From Bradyrhizobium sp. CCBAU 53340 (lineage in GTDB: Bacteria > Pseudomonadota > Alphaproteobacteria > Rhizobiales > Xanthobacteraceae): a stretch of 64,000 bases of DNA. Below the pieces are notes generated by a model. The model was not told the DNA's origin and did no database searches. It saw only the letters and a list, made by a program, of their open reading frames with translations. The translations under genes were made by a program, and so were the position numbers. Below, one piece after another: positions 45,517 through 54,498 of the stretch (position 1 is the first letter of the stretch; each line of letters begins with the position of its first letter). Location: assembly GCF_015291645.1 (NCBI RefSeq), contig NZ_CP030055.1, positions 620,001 to 684,000 on the forward strand. Direction: 5' to 3'.

Positions 45517-46731
45517 ATGTTCGATCGTCAGCTCTCTCGCCGCCGCTTTCTGTCCAATTTCGCCTTCGCCTCCGGCGCGGTCGCGACCGGAGTCGGCAGC
45601 TGGGTGATCCCGGCACCCTGGGCCAACGCGGCGGAAGCCCCGATCAAGGTCGGTATCGCGACCGATCTCACCGGCCCGATCGCCTATGCCGGCAACGCCG
45701 ACGCAAACGTTGCCAAAATGGTCATCAAGGAGATCAACAATGCCGGCGGCCTGCTAGGCCGGCCGCTGGAGCTCTATATCGAGGACACCGCCTCGAACGA
45801 ATCCGTCGCGGTCGGCAACGTGCGCAAGCTGATCCAGCGTGACAAGGTCGACATGGTGCTGGGAGGCATCACCTCGTCGATGCGCAACGCGATCAAGGAC
45901 CCGATCGTGGCACGCGGCAAGACGCTCTATATCTATCCGCAGCTCTACGAAGGCAAGGAGTGCACGCCCTATCTGTTCTGCACCGGCCCGACGCCCGCGC
46001 AGCAATGCGACGAGTTCATTCCCTGGCTGATCAAGAACGGCGGCAAGAAATTCGCGCTGCCGAGCGCCAACTATGTCTGGCCGCACACGCTCAACGTCTA
46101 CGCCCGCAAGGTGATCGAATCCAACGGCGGTGAGGTCGTGTTCGAGGAATACTATCCGCTCGATCAGATCGACTTCTCCTCGACCGTCAACCGCATCATC
46201 TCCAACAAGGTCGACGTCGTCTTCAATACGGTCATCCCGCCCGGCGTCGGCCCGTTCTTCAAGCAGCTCTATGAAGCCGGTTTCCTCAAGAACGGCGGTC
46301 GTCTGGCCTGCGTCTACTACGACGAGAACACGCTCAACATCAATCAGGCGAACGAGATCGAGGGCCTTGCGAGCTGCCTCGATTACTTCAAGGTCCTGAC
46401 CAAGGAGAACCCGTTCGACGCAAAAATCCAGGCGGCCTACGAGAAGGATTTCCCGGGCAACTTCCTGTTCGCCGCCGGCAGTGCCGCGACCGGCACCTAT
46501 CGCGGCCTCAAGCTGTGGGAAGCCGCCGTGAAGGAAGCCGGCAAGATCGATCGCGAATCGGTCGCCGCCGCGCTCGACCATGCCAAGATCGCCGAAGGTC
46601 CCGGTGGACCTGCCGAGATGGTGCCGGGCAAGCGGCACTGCAAGATGAAGATGTACACGGCCGTGGCCAAGGGCGGGAATTACGAGATTGTCGGACGCAG
46701 CGACGGTCTCGTCGATCCCAAGGAATGCTAA
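45517..46731 (+). CDS. Tat-exported ABC transporter substrate-binding protein (urea/amide type)
   Basis: A 404-residue Leu/Ile/Val-binding-fold protein. The Tat signal is SRRRFLSNFAFASGAVATG, cleaved after ANA. Core motifs KVGIATDLTGPIAYAG and YVWPHTLNVYARKVIESNGG are shared with the AmiC-like protein upstream, so both may bind related ligands. It delivers solute to the two permeases. RBS GGGG lies upstream; the start ATG is 4 bases past the previous stop. Likely substrate: an amide or urea derivative, inferred from the amidase. Confidence 0.92.
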   Translation: MFDRQLSRRRFLSNFAFASGAVATGVGSWVIPAPWANAAEAPIKVGIATDLTGPIAYAGNADANVAKMVIKEINNAGGLLGRPLELYIEDTASNESVAVGNVRKLIQRDKVDMVLGGITSSMRNAIKDPIVARGKTLYIYPQLYEGKECTPYLFCTGPTPAQQCDEFIPWLIKNGGKKFALPSANYVWPHTLNVYARKVIESNGGEVVFEEYYPLDQIDFSSTVNRIISNKVDVVFNTVIPPGVGPFFKQLYEAGFLKNGGRLACVYYDENTLNINQANEIEGLASCLDYFKVLTKENPFDAKIQAAYEKDFPGNFLFAAGSAATGTYRGLKLWEAAVKEAGKIDRESVAAALDHAKIAEGPGGPAEMVPGKRHCKMKMYTAVAKGGNYEIVGRSDGLVDPKEC

Positions 46732-46737
46732 GATCGC

Positions 46738-47832
46738 ATGTCGAAGTCGATGAGCGCAGTGAAACAGGCGATCTCCGCCGAACTCGACGGGGACACGGAC
46801 GTCGGAATGACGGAACGCGTAGCGGCGACACAGGCTGTCGCGGGACGTAAAGTCCTGCCGATCGTGGAGGGCGTGGTGCTCGTCGCCGCGCTCATCGCGC
46901 CGCTGGTGCTGCAGGACTACCTGACGGTGTTCGCGACGCGCGTGATCATCCTCGCGCTGTTCGCGCTGTCATTTGATCTGGTCTGGGGCTACGCCGGCAT
47001 CATGAGTTTCGGTCAGGCCCTGTTCTTCGGTTCGGCCGGCTACGGCGTGGCGCTGCTCGCGCGCGACCTCGATATCACCAACATCTTCCTGGTGCTGCCG
47101 GCGGGCACGCTGATCGGTCTCGCCGTTTCGCTTCTGCTCGGCGGCTTTCTGCTGCTGGGCCGCCATCCCTCCAGCGTGATCTTTGTCTCGCTCGGCACCT
47201 TGACCGGCTCCTATGCCGCCGATCGCCTGGCGCGCGGCTGGTATTATCTCGGCGGCCAGAACGGCATTCCCTCGATCGCGCCGATGACATCGGGCGGTTA
47301 CGAGTTCTCGGAAGGGCCGGCGTTCTATTATCTCGTGCTTTGCATCCTCGTCGTCGTCTATCTGCTCTGCCGCTTCCTGGTGCGCTCGCAGTTCGGGCTC
47401 GCGCTCGCAGGCTTGCGCGAGAACGAGCAGCGCATTGCCTTCTTCGGCTACAAGGCGCAGCATTTGAAAGCGATCATCTTCGCGATCGGCGGTGCCATCG
47501 CCGGACTTGCCGGCAGCCTCTATGCCTTCCACGAAGGTTTTGTCTGGCCCAACATGGTCGGCGTCGTCGTCTCGACGCAGGTCGTGCTCTATGTGCTGTT
47601 CGGCGGCTCCGGCACGCTGATCGGCGCCGTCATCGGCACGGTGATCGTCGAGGGCGTCAGCTTCTGGCTGTCGGACAACTACCGCGATATCTGGCCGATC
47701 ATTCTGGGGCTGTTGCTGCTGCTGGTGATCCTGTTCCGGCCGCTCGGCCTGATCAGCTTTGTCCTCGGCGAGCGCGAGCGGGTCGGCAGCTTCGGTGCCA
47801 AATCCAGGGAGAAGCGCAATGCCGCTCCTTGA
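46738..47832 (+). CDS. ABC transporter permease, LivM/UrtC type
   Basis: A 364-residue permease with about 10 TM helices; the region FALSFDLVWGYAGIMSFGQALFFG is the LivM signature. A 40-residue polar leader precedes TM1. It pairs with the 44655 permease. Its end overlaps the start of the next ATPase gene by 14 bases. Confidence 0.93.
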   Translation: MSKSMSAVKQAISAELDGDTDVGMTERVAATQAVAGRKVLPIVEGVVLVAALIAPLVLQDYLTVFATRVIILALFALSFDLVWGYAGIMSFGQALFFGSAGYGVALLARDLDITNIFLVLPAGTLIGLAVSLLLGGFLLLGRHPSSVIFVSLGTLTGSYAADRLARGWYYLGGQNGIPSIAPMTSGGYEFSEGPAFYYLVLCILVVVYLLCRFLVRSQFGLALAGLRENEQRIAFFGYKAQHLKAIIFAIGGAIAGLAGSLYAFHEGFVWPNMVGVVVSTQVVLYVLFGGSGTLIGAVIGTVIVEGVSFWLSDNYRDIWPIILGLLLLLVILFRPLGLISFVLGERERVGSFGAKSREKRNAAP

Positions 47833-48553
47833 AGCCGCGGACATTTCGAAGATCTTCGGCAAGCTCACTGCGCTCGACGGCGCCGCGCTCACCGTCGGCG
47901 AGAACGAGTTTCACGGCCTGATCGGCCCAAACGGCTCCGGCAAGAGCACGCTGATGAAGTGTATCGCCGGCGCGGAAGTTCCGACGCAGGGCAAGGTGAG
48001 CTTCGTCAACACCGACATCACCGCGTTCACGCCGACTGAGCGGGCGCGGGCCGGCATGAGCCTGAAGTTCCAGATCACCTCAGTGCTGCCCTCGCTGACG
48101 CTCTACGATAACATCCTGCTCGCGCTGCAGGCGCAGTCCTCGCTGCTCGATCTCGTGTTCTCGCGCACGAGGAGCGCGCTGCATGATCAGGTCATGACCA
48201 TGCTGACGCAATTTCGTCTTGCGAACCGCGCCTTCGATGCGGCCGCCGCGCTGTCGCACGGCCAGCAGCAATGGTTGGAGATCGCGATGGCACTGGCGGG
48301 CAAACCAAAACTATTGCTGCTCGACGAGCCGACAGGCGGCATGAGTCTTGAGGAGCGCCGCGTCACCGGCGAGTTGCTCCAGCCGATCAAACAACATTGC
48401 TCGCTCGTCATCGTCGAGCACGACCTCGATTTCATCCGCGACATCTGCGATCGTCTGACCGTGCTGGACCAGGGCAAGGTGCTGGCGTCGGGCACGGTAT
48501 CCGAGATCCAGGCCAACACATCCGTTCAGGAGATCTATCTGCGCCGTGCCTGA
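47819..48553 (+). CDS. ABC transporter ATP-binding protein, LivG/UrtD type
   Basis: A 244-residue ATPase. Walker A GPNGSGKST, signature LSHGQQQ, Walker B LLLLDEPTGGMS and the H-loop VEHDLDF. Start ATG 47819 overlaps the permease gene. The loop LKFQITSVLPSLTLYDNI marks the branched-chain/urea subfamily. It powers transport with the next gene product. Confidence 0.94.
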   Translation: MPLLEAADISKIFGKLTALDGAALTVGENEFHGLIGPNGSGKSTLMKCIAGAEVPTQGKVSFVNTDITAFTPTERARAGMSLKFQITSVLPSLTLYDNILLALQAQSSLLDLVFSRTRSALHDQVMTMLTQFRLANRAFDAAAALSHGQQQWLEIAMALAGKPKLLLLDEPTGGMSLEERRVTGELLQPIKQHCSLVIVEHDLDFIRDICDRLTVLDQGKVLASGTVSEIQANTSVQEIYLRRA

Positions 48554-49241
48554 ATTTTTGGACATCAAGCATCTCGACGCCGGCTATGGCCGCAGCCAGG
48601 TCCTGTTCGACGTCAACCTCGGCATCCCCTGGCGTGGCGGCGTCGCCGTGCTCGGGCGTAACGGCGCCGGCAAGACCACGCTGATGAAGACCATCGTCGG
48701 CGAGCTGCCGGCGTGGAAGGGCGAGCTCGGCTTCGACGGCCGCGACATCAGCCGTCGCCGGCCGGAGGAGCGCGTCCGCGCCGGCATCGGCTATGTGCCG
48801 CAGGAGCACTCGGTGTTCGCGCGCCTGTCGGTGCGCGACAATCTCGCGGTCGGCTCGCTCTTCAACAAGGATGCCACCGCGGTCGATCGCGTGCTGACGA
48901 TCTTCCCGAAGCTCGGTCAGCGCCTCGACCAGCCCGCCGGCACGCTCTCCGGCGGCGAGCGCAAGATGCTCGCCATCGGCCGCGCCATGCTGGGCGATCC
49001 CAAGCTGCTGCTGCTGGACGAGCCGACCGAGGGCGTCTGGATCGGTGTGATCGAGGAGATCACCGAGCGCTTGATCGAGCTGGCGAAGACGATCGCCGTC
49101 ATCATCGTCGAGCAGCATCTCGATCTCGCGCTCCGCGTCGCCGACTACGCCTACGTGCTCGACCGAGGCCGCGTCGCCCTGCAAGGCGAGGCGGGCGAGG
49201 TGAGGGGCAATCCCGAACTGATGCGATATCTGGCGCCGTAG
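48546..49241 (+). CDS. ABC transporter ATP-binding protein, LivF/UrtE type
   Basis: A 231-residue ATPase starting at GTG 48546, which overlaps the previous gene by 8 bases. Walker A GRNGAGKTT, YVPQEHSVFARLSVRDNL (Q-loop region), signature LSGGERKM, Walker B LLLLDEPTEGVW, H-loop VEQHLDLA. The usual UrtE/LivF protein. It ends the cluster; the next gene is on the other strand after a repeat. Confidence 0.94.
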   Translation: MPEFLDIKHLDAGYGRSQVLFDVNLGIPWRGGVAVLGRNGAGKTTLMKTIVGELPAWKGELGFDGRDISRRRPEERVRAGIGYVPQEHSVFARLSVRDNLAVGSLFNKDATAVDRVLTIFPKLGQRLDQPAGTLSGGERKMLAIGRAMLGDPKLLLLDEPTEGVWIGVIEEITERLIELAKTIAVIIVEQHLDLALRVADYAYVLDRGRVALQGEAGEVRGNPELMRYLAP

Positions 49242-49294
49242 GGATCGGGGCAGCTGCTAGCTTTCAGATTCCTCGTAACGCCCCCGCTGCTAGT

Positions 49295-49428
49295 CCCGTC
49301 ATCCTGAGGCGCGAGTGACGCGATGCGGAGCATCGCGCCGGGAGCCTCGAAGGATGCACGGTCGAGCTGGCAGCCGGGCCGTCGCCCTTCGAGGCGCGCC
49401 GAAGAGGCGAGCACCTCAGGGTGACGGG
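49295..49428. repeat. Palindromic repeat, family E
   Basis: CCCGTCATCCTGAGGCGCGAG opens it and CACCTCAGGGTGACGGG closes it; the interior has GCCTCGAAGGATG and CCTTCGAGGC as a second inverted pair. The form is well known in Bradyrhizobium genomes as I recall. It ends the ABC cluster and could stop transcription from both sides. Confidence 0.75.
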
Positions 49429-49463
49429 GAGAGATTGTCGATCGAGGAGAGTCCTAGGCCCGC

Positions 49464-51002
49464 CTACTTCACCGCCGAGAACCGGTTGTCGAACGAGCTC
49501 GACGAGACCACCGGTGCAGCACCCGCCATTTGCGTATCCTTGCTCCCGGCGTCGGCCTGCGCGTTGCCCGACACCGACGGCTTGAGCGGCGCGCGCGTCT
49601 GTGTCTCGGGCTGCTTCGGCTCGGCGGGTTTGGCCGATGCGACGGACTTGGTCTTGGACGCATCATAGCCGGGCACGAACCGCGTCACAGCCGCCTTCAG
49701 TCGGGAAGCCGCGGTGGGCGGCGTCGTGGGCGCGGTGGTTGGGGCGACAGATGCGGTTGCTTGCGGCGGCGGCGTGGTCGCGGTCGTGTCCGCCGTGCCA
49801 AGGCCCATCTTGCGGCCGAGATTGGAGAAGAAGCCGCCGGACTTTTCGGAGGCTTGCGCCGAAGCGACGCGGGTGTTGGCCGCGGGTGCGGCAACGACAG
49901 GCTCTTCCTTCGGCGCGGCGGCGACCGCTTCGAGATTCGGCTTCGGCGGGTTGACGGTGCCGGGGATGGTGCCCGGCGCCTTCGACATCGCCAGCATCTG
50001 CAGCGTGGTGCCTTCGGCGCTCTCCGACAGGCCGGTCGAGCCTTCCGGAATCTTCGCGGCGAAGATCTTGTTCATGCCGCCGTCGATGCCGGTGTTCATG
50101 CGCGCGACCGGCGTGCCCTTGGCGACGAGCTTGGCGTACTCGGCCTCGTCGCGCTGCTCCTTCTCGCGCACGGCGCTGGCGATGTCCTCGGGGACGATAT
50201 AGGCGGGGCATTTCGCCGAGGCGTCGAACACGGGATCGCGCTTGGCGTCGGGCGCCTTCGCCGCGTCGAACACGTACTTCTTCTCGCAGAAATCGACCTT
50301 CGGCTCCTGCCGCGTCACCTCGAAATGATCATAGCCTTCCTTGATCATCTTCCAGAAGGCCATGTTCGGATTGTTGCGGTGCTTGGCCATGTTCACCGGC
50401 GTCATCCGGAAAGGATAGGCCTGGAACTGGAACGCCTTTTGACCGCCGAAGAAGGACTCGCGGCCGAGCGAATAGATCTCCGCGATCTGCTCGTCCGTCA
50501 TCGCGTAGCAGCCGCGCGAGGAGCAATCGCCGTGCACCATCAGCTGCGAGCCGGTGCGGCCCAGAGCGCGGTCGAACGCGTTGGGGAAGCCGGTGTTGAA
50601 CGAGAGGTAATAGGCCGACTGCGGATTCATCTGGCTCGGATTGATCGAGTAGAATCCTTCCGGCGCCTGGCGGTCGCCTTCGCGCACCTTCGGACCGAGG
50701 TCGCCCGACCAGCGGCAGATCGGATAGGTCTTGAGCAGCGCGAATTGGCCGCTGCGGGTCTGCTTCCAGATTTCGAGCTCGGCTTCCTGCTTGAACAGGC
50801 GGATCAGGATCGGCGAATTCAGATCCATGTCCTTTTCGCCCATCGCGGCGACGAGTTTCGGCGGGACCGGCTGGTTGGCCTTGGCATTGGTCGCCAGCGA
50901 CACCTGATCGGTATCGCAGCCGGCGAGCACAATGCTGGCGGCAAGCGCAACCGAAGCCAAGAGCGCGCGAGCAAGCGAACGAGAATTCAAGATGGACCCC
51001 AC
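49464..51002 (-). CDS. L,D-transpeptidase lipoprotein (YafK-like)
   Basis: About 512 residues with a lipoprotein signal (SVALAASIVLAGC). The YkuD-type domain is in the first 250 residues: LMVHGDCSSRGCYAMTDEQI gives the catalytic H and C (SRGC). The enzyme cross-links peptidoglycan or anchors proteins to it. From about residue 330 the protein is a low-complexity Ala/Pro/Thr/Lys tail with no recognised domain. Start is GTG 51002 or TTG 50990, both without ATG; the lipobox position argues little between them. Confidence 0.85.
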   Translation of the reverse strand: MGSILNSRSLARALLASVALAASIVLAGCDTDQVSLATNAKANQPVPPKLVAAMGEKDMDLNSPILIRLFKQEAELEIWKQTRSGQFALLKTYPICRWSGDLGPKVREGDRQAPEGFYSINPSQMNPQSAYYLSFNTGFPNAFDRALGRTGSQLMVHGDCSSRGCYAMTDEQIAEIYSLGRESFFGGQKAFQFQAYPFRMTPVNMAKHRNNPNMAFWKMIKEGYDHFEVTRQEPKVDFCEKKYVFDAAKAPDAKRDPVFDASAKCPAYIVPEDIASAVREKEQRDEAEYAKLVAKGTPVARMNTGIDGGMNKIFAAKIPEGSTGLSESAEGTTLQMLAMSKAPGTIPGTVNPPKPNLEAVAAAPKEEPVVAAPAANTRVASAQASEKSGGFFSNLGRKMGLGTADTTATTPPPQATASVAPTTAPTTPPTAASRLKAAVTRFVPGYDASKTKSVASAKPAEPKQPETQTRAPLKPSVSGNAQADAGSKDTQMAGAAPVVSSSSFDNRFSAVK

Positions 51003-51432
51003 AACGTGCCGGGCGGAAGCGCGAACCCCGATTTGTGGAGCTTGGCCTGACCGGACAGCCGGACTTTTTCAGACCAAGCCCCAGCGCTTATGCCCTGAAG
51101 CCATTGATTAAAATTCTAACCTCCGCCCTTTGAGGTCGCAACCCGACCGGGGATCACGAGCCCGTTGGCGCGGCAGCGTGGTCAACAGAGACTTAAACTG
51201 GGCCGGAACTTGGACTTTGCAGCGGAACCAGTACTGAGATCGCCGATTTGGGCAAAAAAAGGGTTAACGCGGGGTTACTACCCTCTCTCTTCACCTCCCC
51301 CGCTTGCGGGGGAGGTCGGGAGGGGCTCGCGCCGCATTGGGAGTGTCGCGAGAGGAGACACCCTCTCCCCGACCCTCCCCCGCAGGCGGGGGAGGGAGCA
51401 CACCGCCGATGCGGACCCGGAATCGGGGCGAA
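51003..51432. promoter_or_regulatory. Intergenic region upstream of the L,D-transpeptidase, with repeat (430 bases)
   Basis: An AT-richer stretch (TTGATTAAAATTCTAAC) lies at about 51101-51120 and could carry the promoter of the minus-strand transpeptidase gene. No gene is seen. Bases 51281-51399 hold the palindromic repeat listed separately, then accA ends at 51433. Confidence 0.4.
51281..51399. repeat. Palindromic repeat, family F, copy 1
   Basis: Pyrimidine-rich left end (CTCTCTTCACCTCCCCC) and its inverse at the right (GGGGGAGGGAGC). Each end has a hairpin: CCCCCGC-TT-GCGGGGG and CCCCCGCAGGCGGGGG. A much shorter relative occurs at 56975-57001. Confidence 0.7.
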
Positions 51433-52395
51433 TCAGCCCAGCTTCCGGCCGATATCGAGGAATTTCTGCCGGCGCTGCTTGCGGATGGCGTCGCCGTCCA
51501 TGCCGCGGAGCTCGTCAAAGGCCTTGGCGATGGCGTCCCCGGTGGTGGCGATCATGGCGGCGGGGTCGCGATGGGCGCCGCCGACCGGCTCCTTCAGGAT
51601 GGCGTCGATCACCCCGAAGCGCAGCATGTCCTGGGCGGTGATCTTCATGTTGTTGGCGGCTTCCTGCGCCTTGGAGCCGTCGCGCCACAGGATGGAGGAG
51701 GCGGCTTCCGGCGAGATGACGCTGTAGATTGCGTGCTCCAGCATCAAGACCTTGTTGGCGGTGGTGATGGCGATGGCGCCGCCCGACATGCCCTCGCCGG
51801 TGATGATGGCAACGTTCGGCACCGTCAGTGCCATGCAGGCATCGGTCGAGCGCGCGATGGCTTCAGCCTGGCCGCGCTCCTCGGCGCCGATGCCGGGATA
51901 GGCGCCGGCGGAATCGGCGAGCGACAGCACCGGCAGGCCGAACCGCTCGGCCATCTCCATCAGCCGCACGCATTTGCGGTAGCCCTCGGGGCGCGCCATG
52001 CCGAAATTGTGCTTGATGCGGCTCTCGGTGGAATCGCCCTTTTCCTGGCCCATCACGCAGATGGCCTCGCCGCGGAAGCGGCCGAAGCCCGCGACCAGCG
52101 CCTCGTCCTCGCCGAACTTGCGGTCGCCGGCGAGCGGGGTGAATTCGGTGATCAGGCCCTTGATGAAGTCGTTGAAATGCGGCCGTTGCGGGTGCCGCGC
52201 GACCAACGTCTTCTGCCACGGCGTCAGGTTCAGATAGAGGTCGGCCAGCGCTTGCGCCGCCTTGTCCTCGATCCGGCCGATCTCCTCGGCGATGTCGGTG
52301 CCGGAGGCAGCCAGCGTCCTGAGCTCGTCGACCTTGGAGTCGAGCTCGGCGACGGGCTTTTCGAAGTCGAGATAGCTGCGCATCTGGTCTGGCAT
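51433..52395 (-). CDS. accA: Acetyl-CoA carboxylase carboxyltransferase subunit alpha
   Basis: A 320-residue protein. MRSYLDFEKPVAELDSKV is the standard start; the central crotonase-fold region has SLADSAGAYPGIGAEERGQ, MSGGAIAITTANKVLMLEHA and SPEAASSILWRD. It transfers CO2 from biotin-BCCP to acetyl-CoA, the first step of fatty-acid synthesis. It is separated from xerD by a 188-base gap without a clear gene. Confidence 0.97.
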   Translation of the reverse strand: MPDQMRSYLDFEKPVAELDSKVDELRTLAASGTDIAEEIGRIEDKAAQALADLYLNLTPWQKTLVARHPQRPHFNDFIKGLITEFTPLAGDRKFGEDEALVAGFGRFRGEAICVMGQEKGDSTESRIKHNFGMARPEGYRKCVRLMEMAERFGLPVLSLADSAGAYPGIGAEERGQAEAIARSTDACMALTVPNVAIITGEGMSGGAIAITTANKVLMLEHAIYSVISPEAASSILWRDGSKAQEAANNMKITAQDMLRFGVIDAILKEPVGGAHRDPAAMIATTGDAIAKAFDELRGMDGDAIRKQRRQKFLDIGRKLG

Positions 52396-52583
52396 CGTTT
52401 CAATATAGGGGGACGGGACGACGAGGCGAAGCGGGGTTGGCTTCAGTCAAAGAAGTGTAGCTTCTTCAAGAGGTTGACCTGTGCGCTCCCGGGAGCGCGG
52501 CAAATCACTGACAAGGCCCCGGCTCTTTCTGCGGAGATGTGGCGGAAGTCAAGGCGGTTTCGCCCGCCGCCACACGGCGGTGG

Positions 52584-53552
52584 TTACTTCTCCGCCAGCG
52601 GGTGCAGGTCGCGCACCAGGCTCTTCAGCCGCTCCTCGACCACATGGGTGTAGATCTGCGTGGTCGAGATGTCGGTATGGCCGAGCAGGGTCTGCACGAT
52701 GCGCAAATCGGCGCCGTTGTGCAGAAGGTGGCTGGCAAAGGCGTGCCGCAGCACGTGCGGAGAGACCAGGCGCGCCTGCAGCCCCGAGGCGACCGCGAGC
52801 TCCTTGAGGTCGCGGGCAAAATGCTGCCGCGTCAGATGCCCGCTCTCGCCGAACGACGGAAACAGCCATTTGGAGGCGGCGAGGCTGCCCTTCTTCTCGC
52901 CTTTCGCGGCTTCCGTCGCGGCGAGATAATCCGCCATCGCTTGGCGCGAGGCCTCGTTCAGCGGCACCAGGCGCTCCTTGTCGCCCTTGCCGCGCACCAC
53001 GATCATGCGGGCGTCGCGCTTGGCCGCCGAGCGCGGCAGCGACATCAGCTCGGAGACGCGCAGGCCCGTGGCGTAGAGCACCTCGAGCAGGCAATAGAGC
53101 CGCAAGGCCCGCAGCCGCTGCGATGGCGAGGCATCCGCCGCCTCGCTCATCTCCTTGGCGCGGCGGAGCATGCGATCGACATCCGAGATCGACAGCACCT
53201 TTGGCAGGCCGCGGCCGCGCTTCGGACCGGAGAGGATCGCCGCGGGATCTTCGGTTCGAATGCGCTCGTTGAGCAGAAAGCGGAACAGGTGCCGCATCGC
53301 CGACAGCCGCCGCGCGACGCTGGAGGATTTGAAGCCGCGCGCATCGAGATCGGCGAGATAGTCGCGCAGGACTTGTGTCTCGGCGTCCGTAAAGCTGTGG
53401 CCGCCGCGGCCGAGAAACTCGGAGAAATCGGTGAGGTCGCGCCTGTAAGCATCGAGCGTGTTGGCGCCGGCGCCCTGTTCCGCCGCGAGCATGTCGAGGA
53501 ACAGGCCGGTGAGCTTGGCGTCTGAGGGCTTGCTGGCGGGGGATTTGCGCAT
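52584..53552 (-). CDS. xerD: Site-specific tyrosine recombinase XerD
   Basis: A 322-residue recombinase. The catalytic pattern is R (ATGLRVSELM), K in the beta hairpin (VVRGKGDKERLVPL), H-x-x-R (SPHVLRHAFASH), H (LLGHTDIS) and the nucleophile Y (QIYTHV). LRVSELMS and THVVEERLKSLVRDLHPLA are XerD-like. It resolves chromosome dimers at dif with XerC. It is a chromosomal housekeeping gene beside aroK, not a prophage or integron integrase. Confidence 0.95.
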   Translation of the reverse strand: MRKSPASKPSDAKLTGLFLDMLAAEQGAGANTLDAYRRDLTDFSEFLGRGGHSFTDAETQVLRDYLADLDARGFKSSSVARRLSAMRHLFRFLLNERIRTEDPAAILSGPKRGRGLPKVLSISDVDRMLRRAKEMSEAADASPSQRLRALRLYCLLEVLYATGLRVSELMSLPRSAAKRDARMIVVRGKGDKERLVPLNEASRQAMADYLAATEAAKGEKKGSLAASKWLFPSFGESGHLTRQHFARDLKELAVASGLQARLVSPHVLRHAFASHLLHNGADLRIVQTLLGHTDISTTQIYTHVVEERLKSLVRDLHPLAEK

Positions 53553-53569
53553 GCCCGTCAGGCTAGCTC

Positions 53570-53716
53570 CTATTTCTTGAGAAATTTATCCGGCGGGATC
53601 GTCACCGTCATTTCTCGCGGCTTCGGATTGACGAAATTGGCCAGCGCGAACACCACGCCATAGACGATGCCGGCGATCACGGCGACGACCGTCAGGAAGC
53701 GGAACAGGCTGGGCAT
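53570..53716 (-). CDS. 48-residue single-pass membrane protein between xerD and aroK
   Basis: A small ORF that is easily missed: ATG at 53716, TAG at 53570. The protein is MPSLFRFLTVVAVIAGIVYG followed by VVFALANFVNPKPREMTVTI and PPDKFLKK. Residues 7-27 form one TM helix, the C-terminus is polar and ends basic. Codon choice and a start 18 codons from the aroK side fit a real gene; a homologue between these genes is expected in related genomes, by recollection. Function unknown. Confidence 0.72.
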   Translation of the reverse strand: MPSLFRFLTVVAVIAGIVYGVVFALANFVNPKPREMTVTIPPDKFLKK

Positions 53717-53874
53717 CGGGCAAGGTCTCGGCGAGGGTCTTGAACAGGCAAATTAACCAATGAAATCATCCAACATGTTCGCCGGGTCATAGCAAGAGTC
53801 CTCTGGCGAGGGCCCCGAGGGGGTCGTATAGGTGGCCGGGATGCCGCCTTTGGCGGCAGATTGAGCGAGATCCA

Positions 53875-54498
53875 ATGCCCGACGCCGCGCTGCCTGCACA
53901 ACCGAACCCCGAGGCCGACATCCTGTCGGCGCTGGGGACGCGTTCGATCGTGCTCGTCGGCATGATGGGCGTCGGCAAATCGACCATCGGCCGCCGCATG
54001 GCTCTCAGGCTCAAGCTGCCCTTTGTCGATGCCGACACCGAGATCGAGGCCGCGGCCGGCATGACCATACCGGAGATTTTCGAGCGCCACGGCGAGCCGC
54101 ATTTCCGCGATGGCGAGGCGCGGGTGATCGCGCGCCTGCTGGACGGTGGGCCGGTGGTGCTGGCGACCGGCGGCGGTGCCTATATGCGCGAGGATACCCG
54201 CGCCCGCATCGCGGCCAAGGCGATCTCGATCTGGCTCAGGGCGGATCACGACGTCATCATGCGCCGGGTGCGACGCCGCGCCGACCGGCCACTGCTCAAG
54301 ACCGCCGATCCCGAAGGAACCGTGACGCGCCTGCTCACCGAGCGCGAGCCGATCTACAGCCATGCCGATCTCACCATCGCCTCGCGCGATGTGCCGCACG
54401 ACAAGATCGTCGAGGAGTGCATCGAGACGCTGCATGCCTATCTCTGCGGTCAACAGACCGCCCAACCACCTGCCGACGTCGCGAGTGCCGTACGATGA
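53875..54498 (+). CDS. aroK: Shikimate kinase
   Basis: A 207-residue kinase. P-loop GMMGVGKST at about 29-37, shikimate-binding DADTEIE and GGGAYMRED, lid RRRADRPLLKT. It phosphorylates shikimate at O3 in aromatic synthesis. Its TGA overlaps the aroB ATG (ATGA), the usual aroK-aroB coupling. Confidence 0.96.
   Translation: MPDAALPAQPNPEADILSALGTRSIVLVGMMGVGKSTIGRRMALRLKLPFVDADTEIEAAAGMTIPEIFERHGEPHFRDGEARVIARLLDGGPVVLATGGGAYMREDTRARIAAKAISIWLRADHDVIMRRVRRRADRPLLKTADPEGTVTRLLTEREPIYSHADLTIASRDVPHDKIVEECIETLHAYLCGQQTAQPPADVASAVR

Noticed and set aside
52584..53552. Prophage or integron integrase
   Set aside because: Sequence and context (beside aroK, no phage genes, no attachment site) fit XerD.
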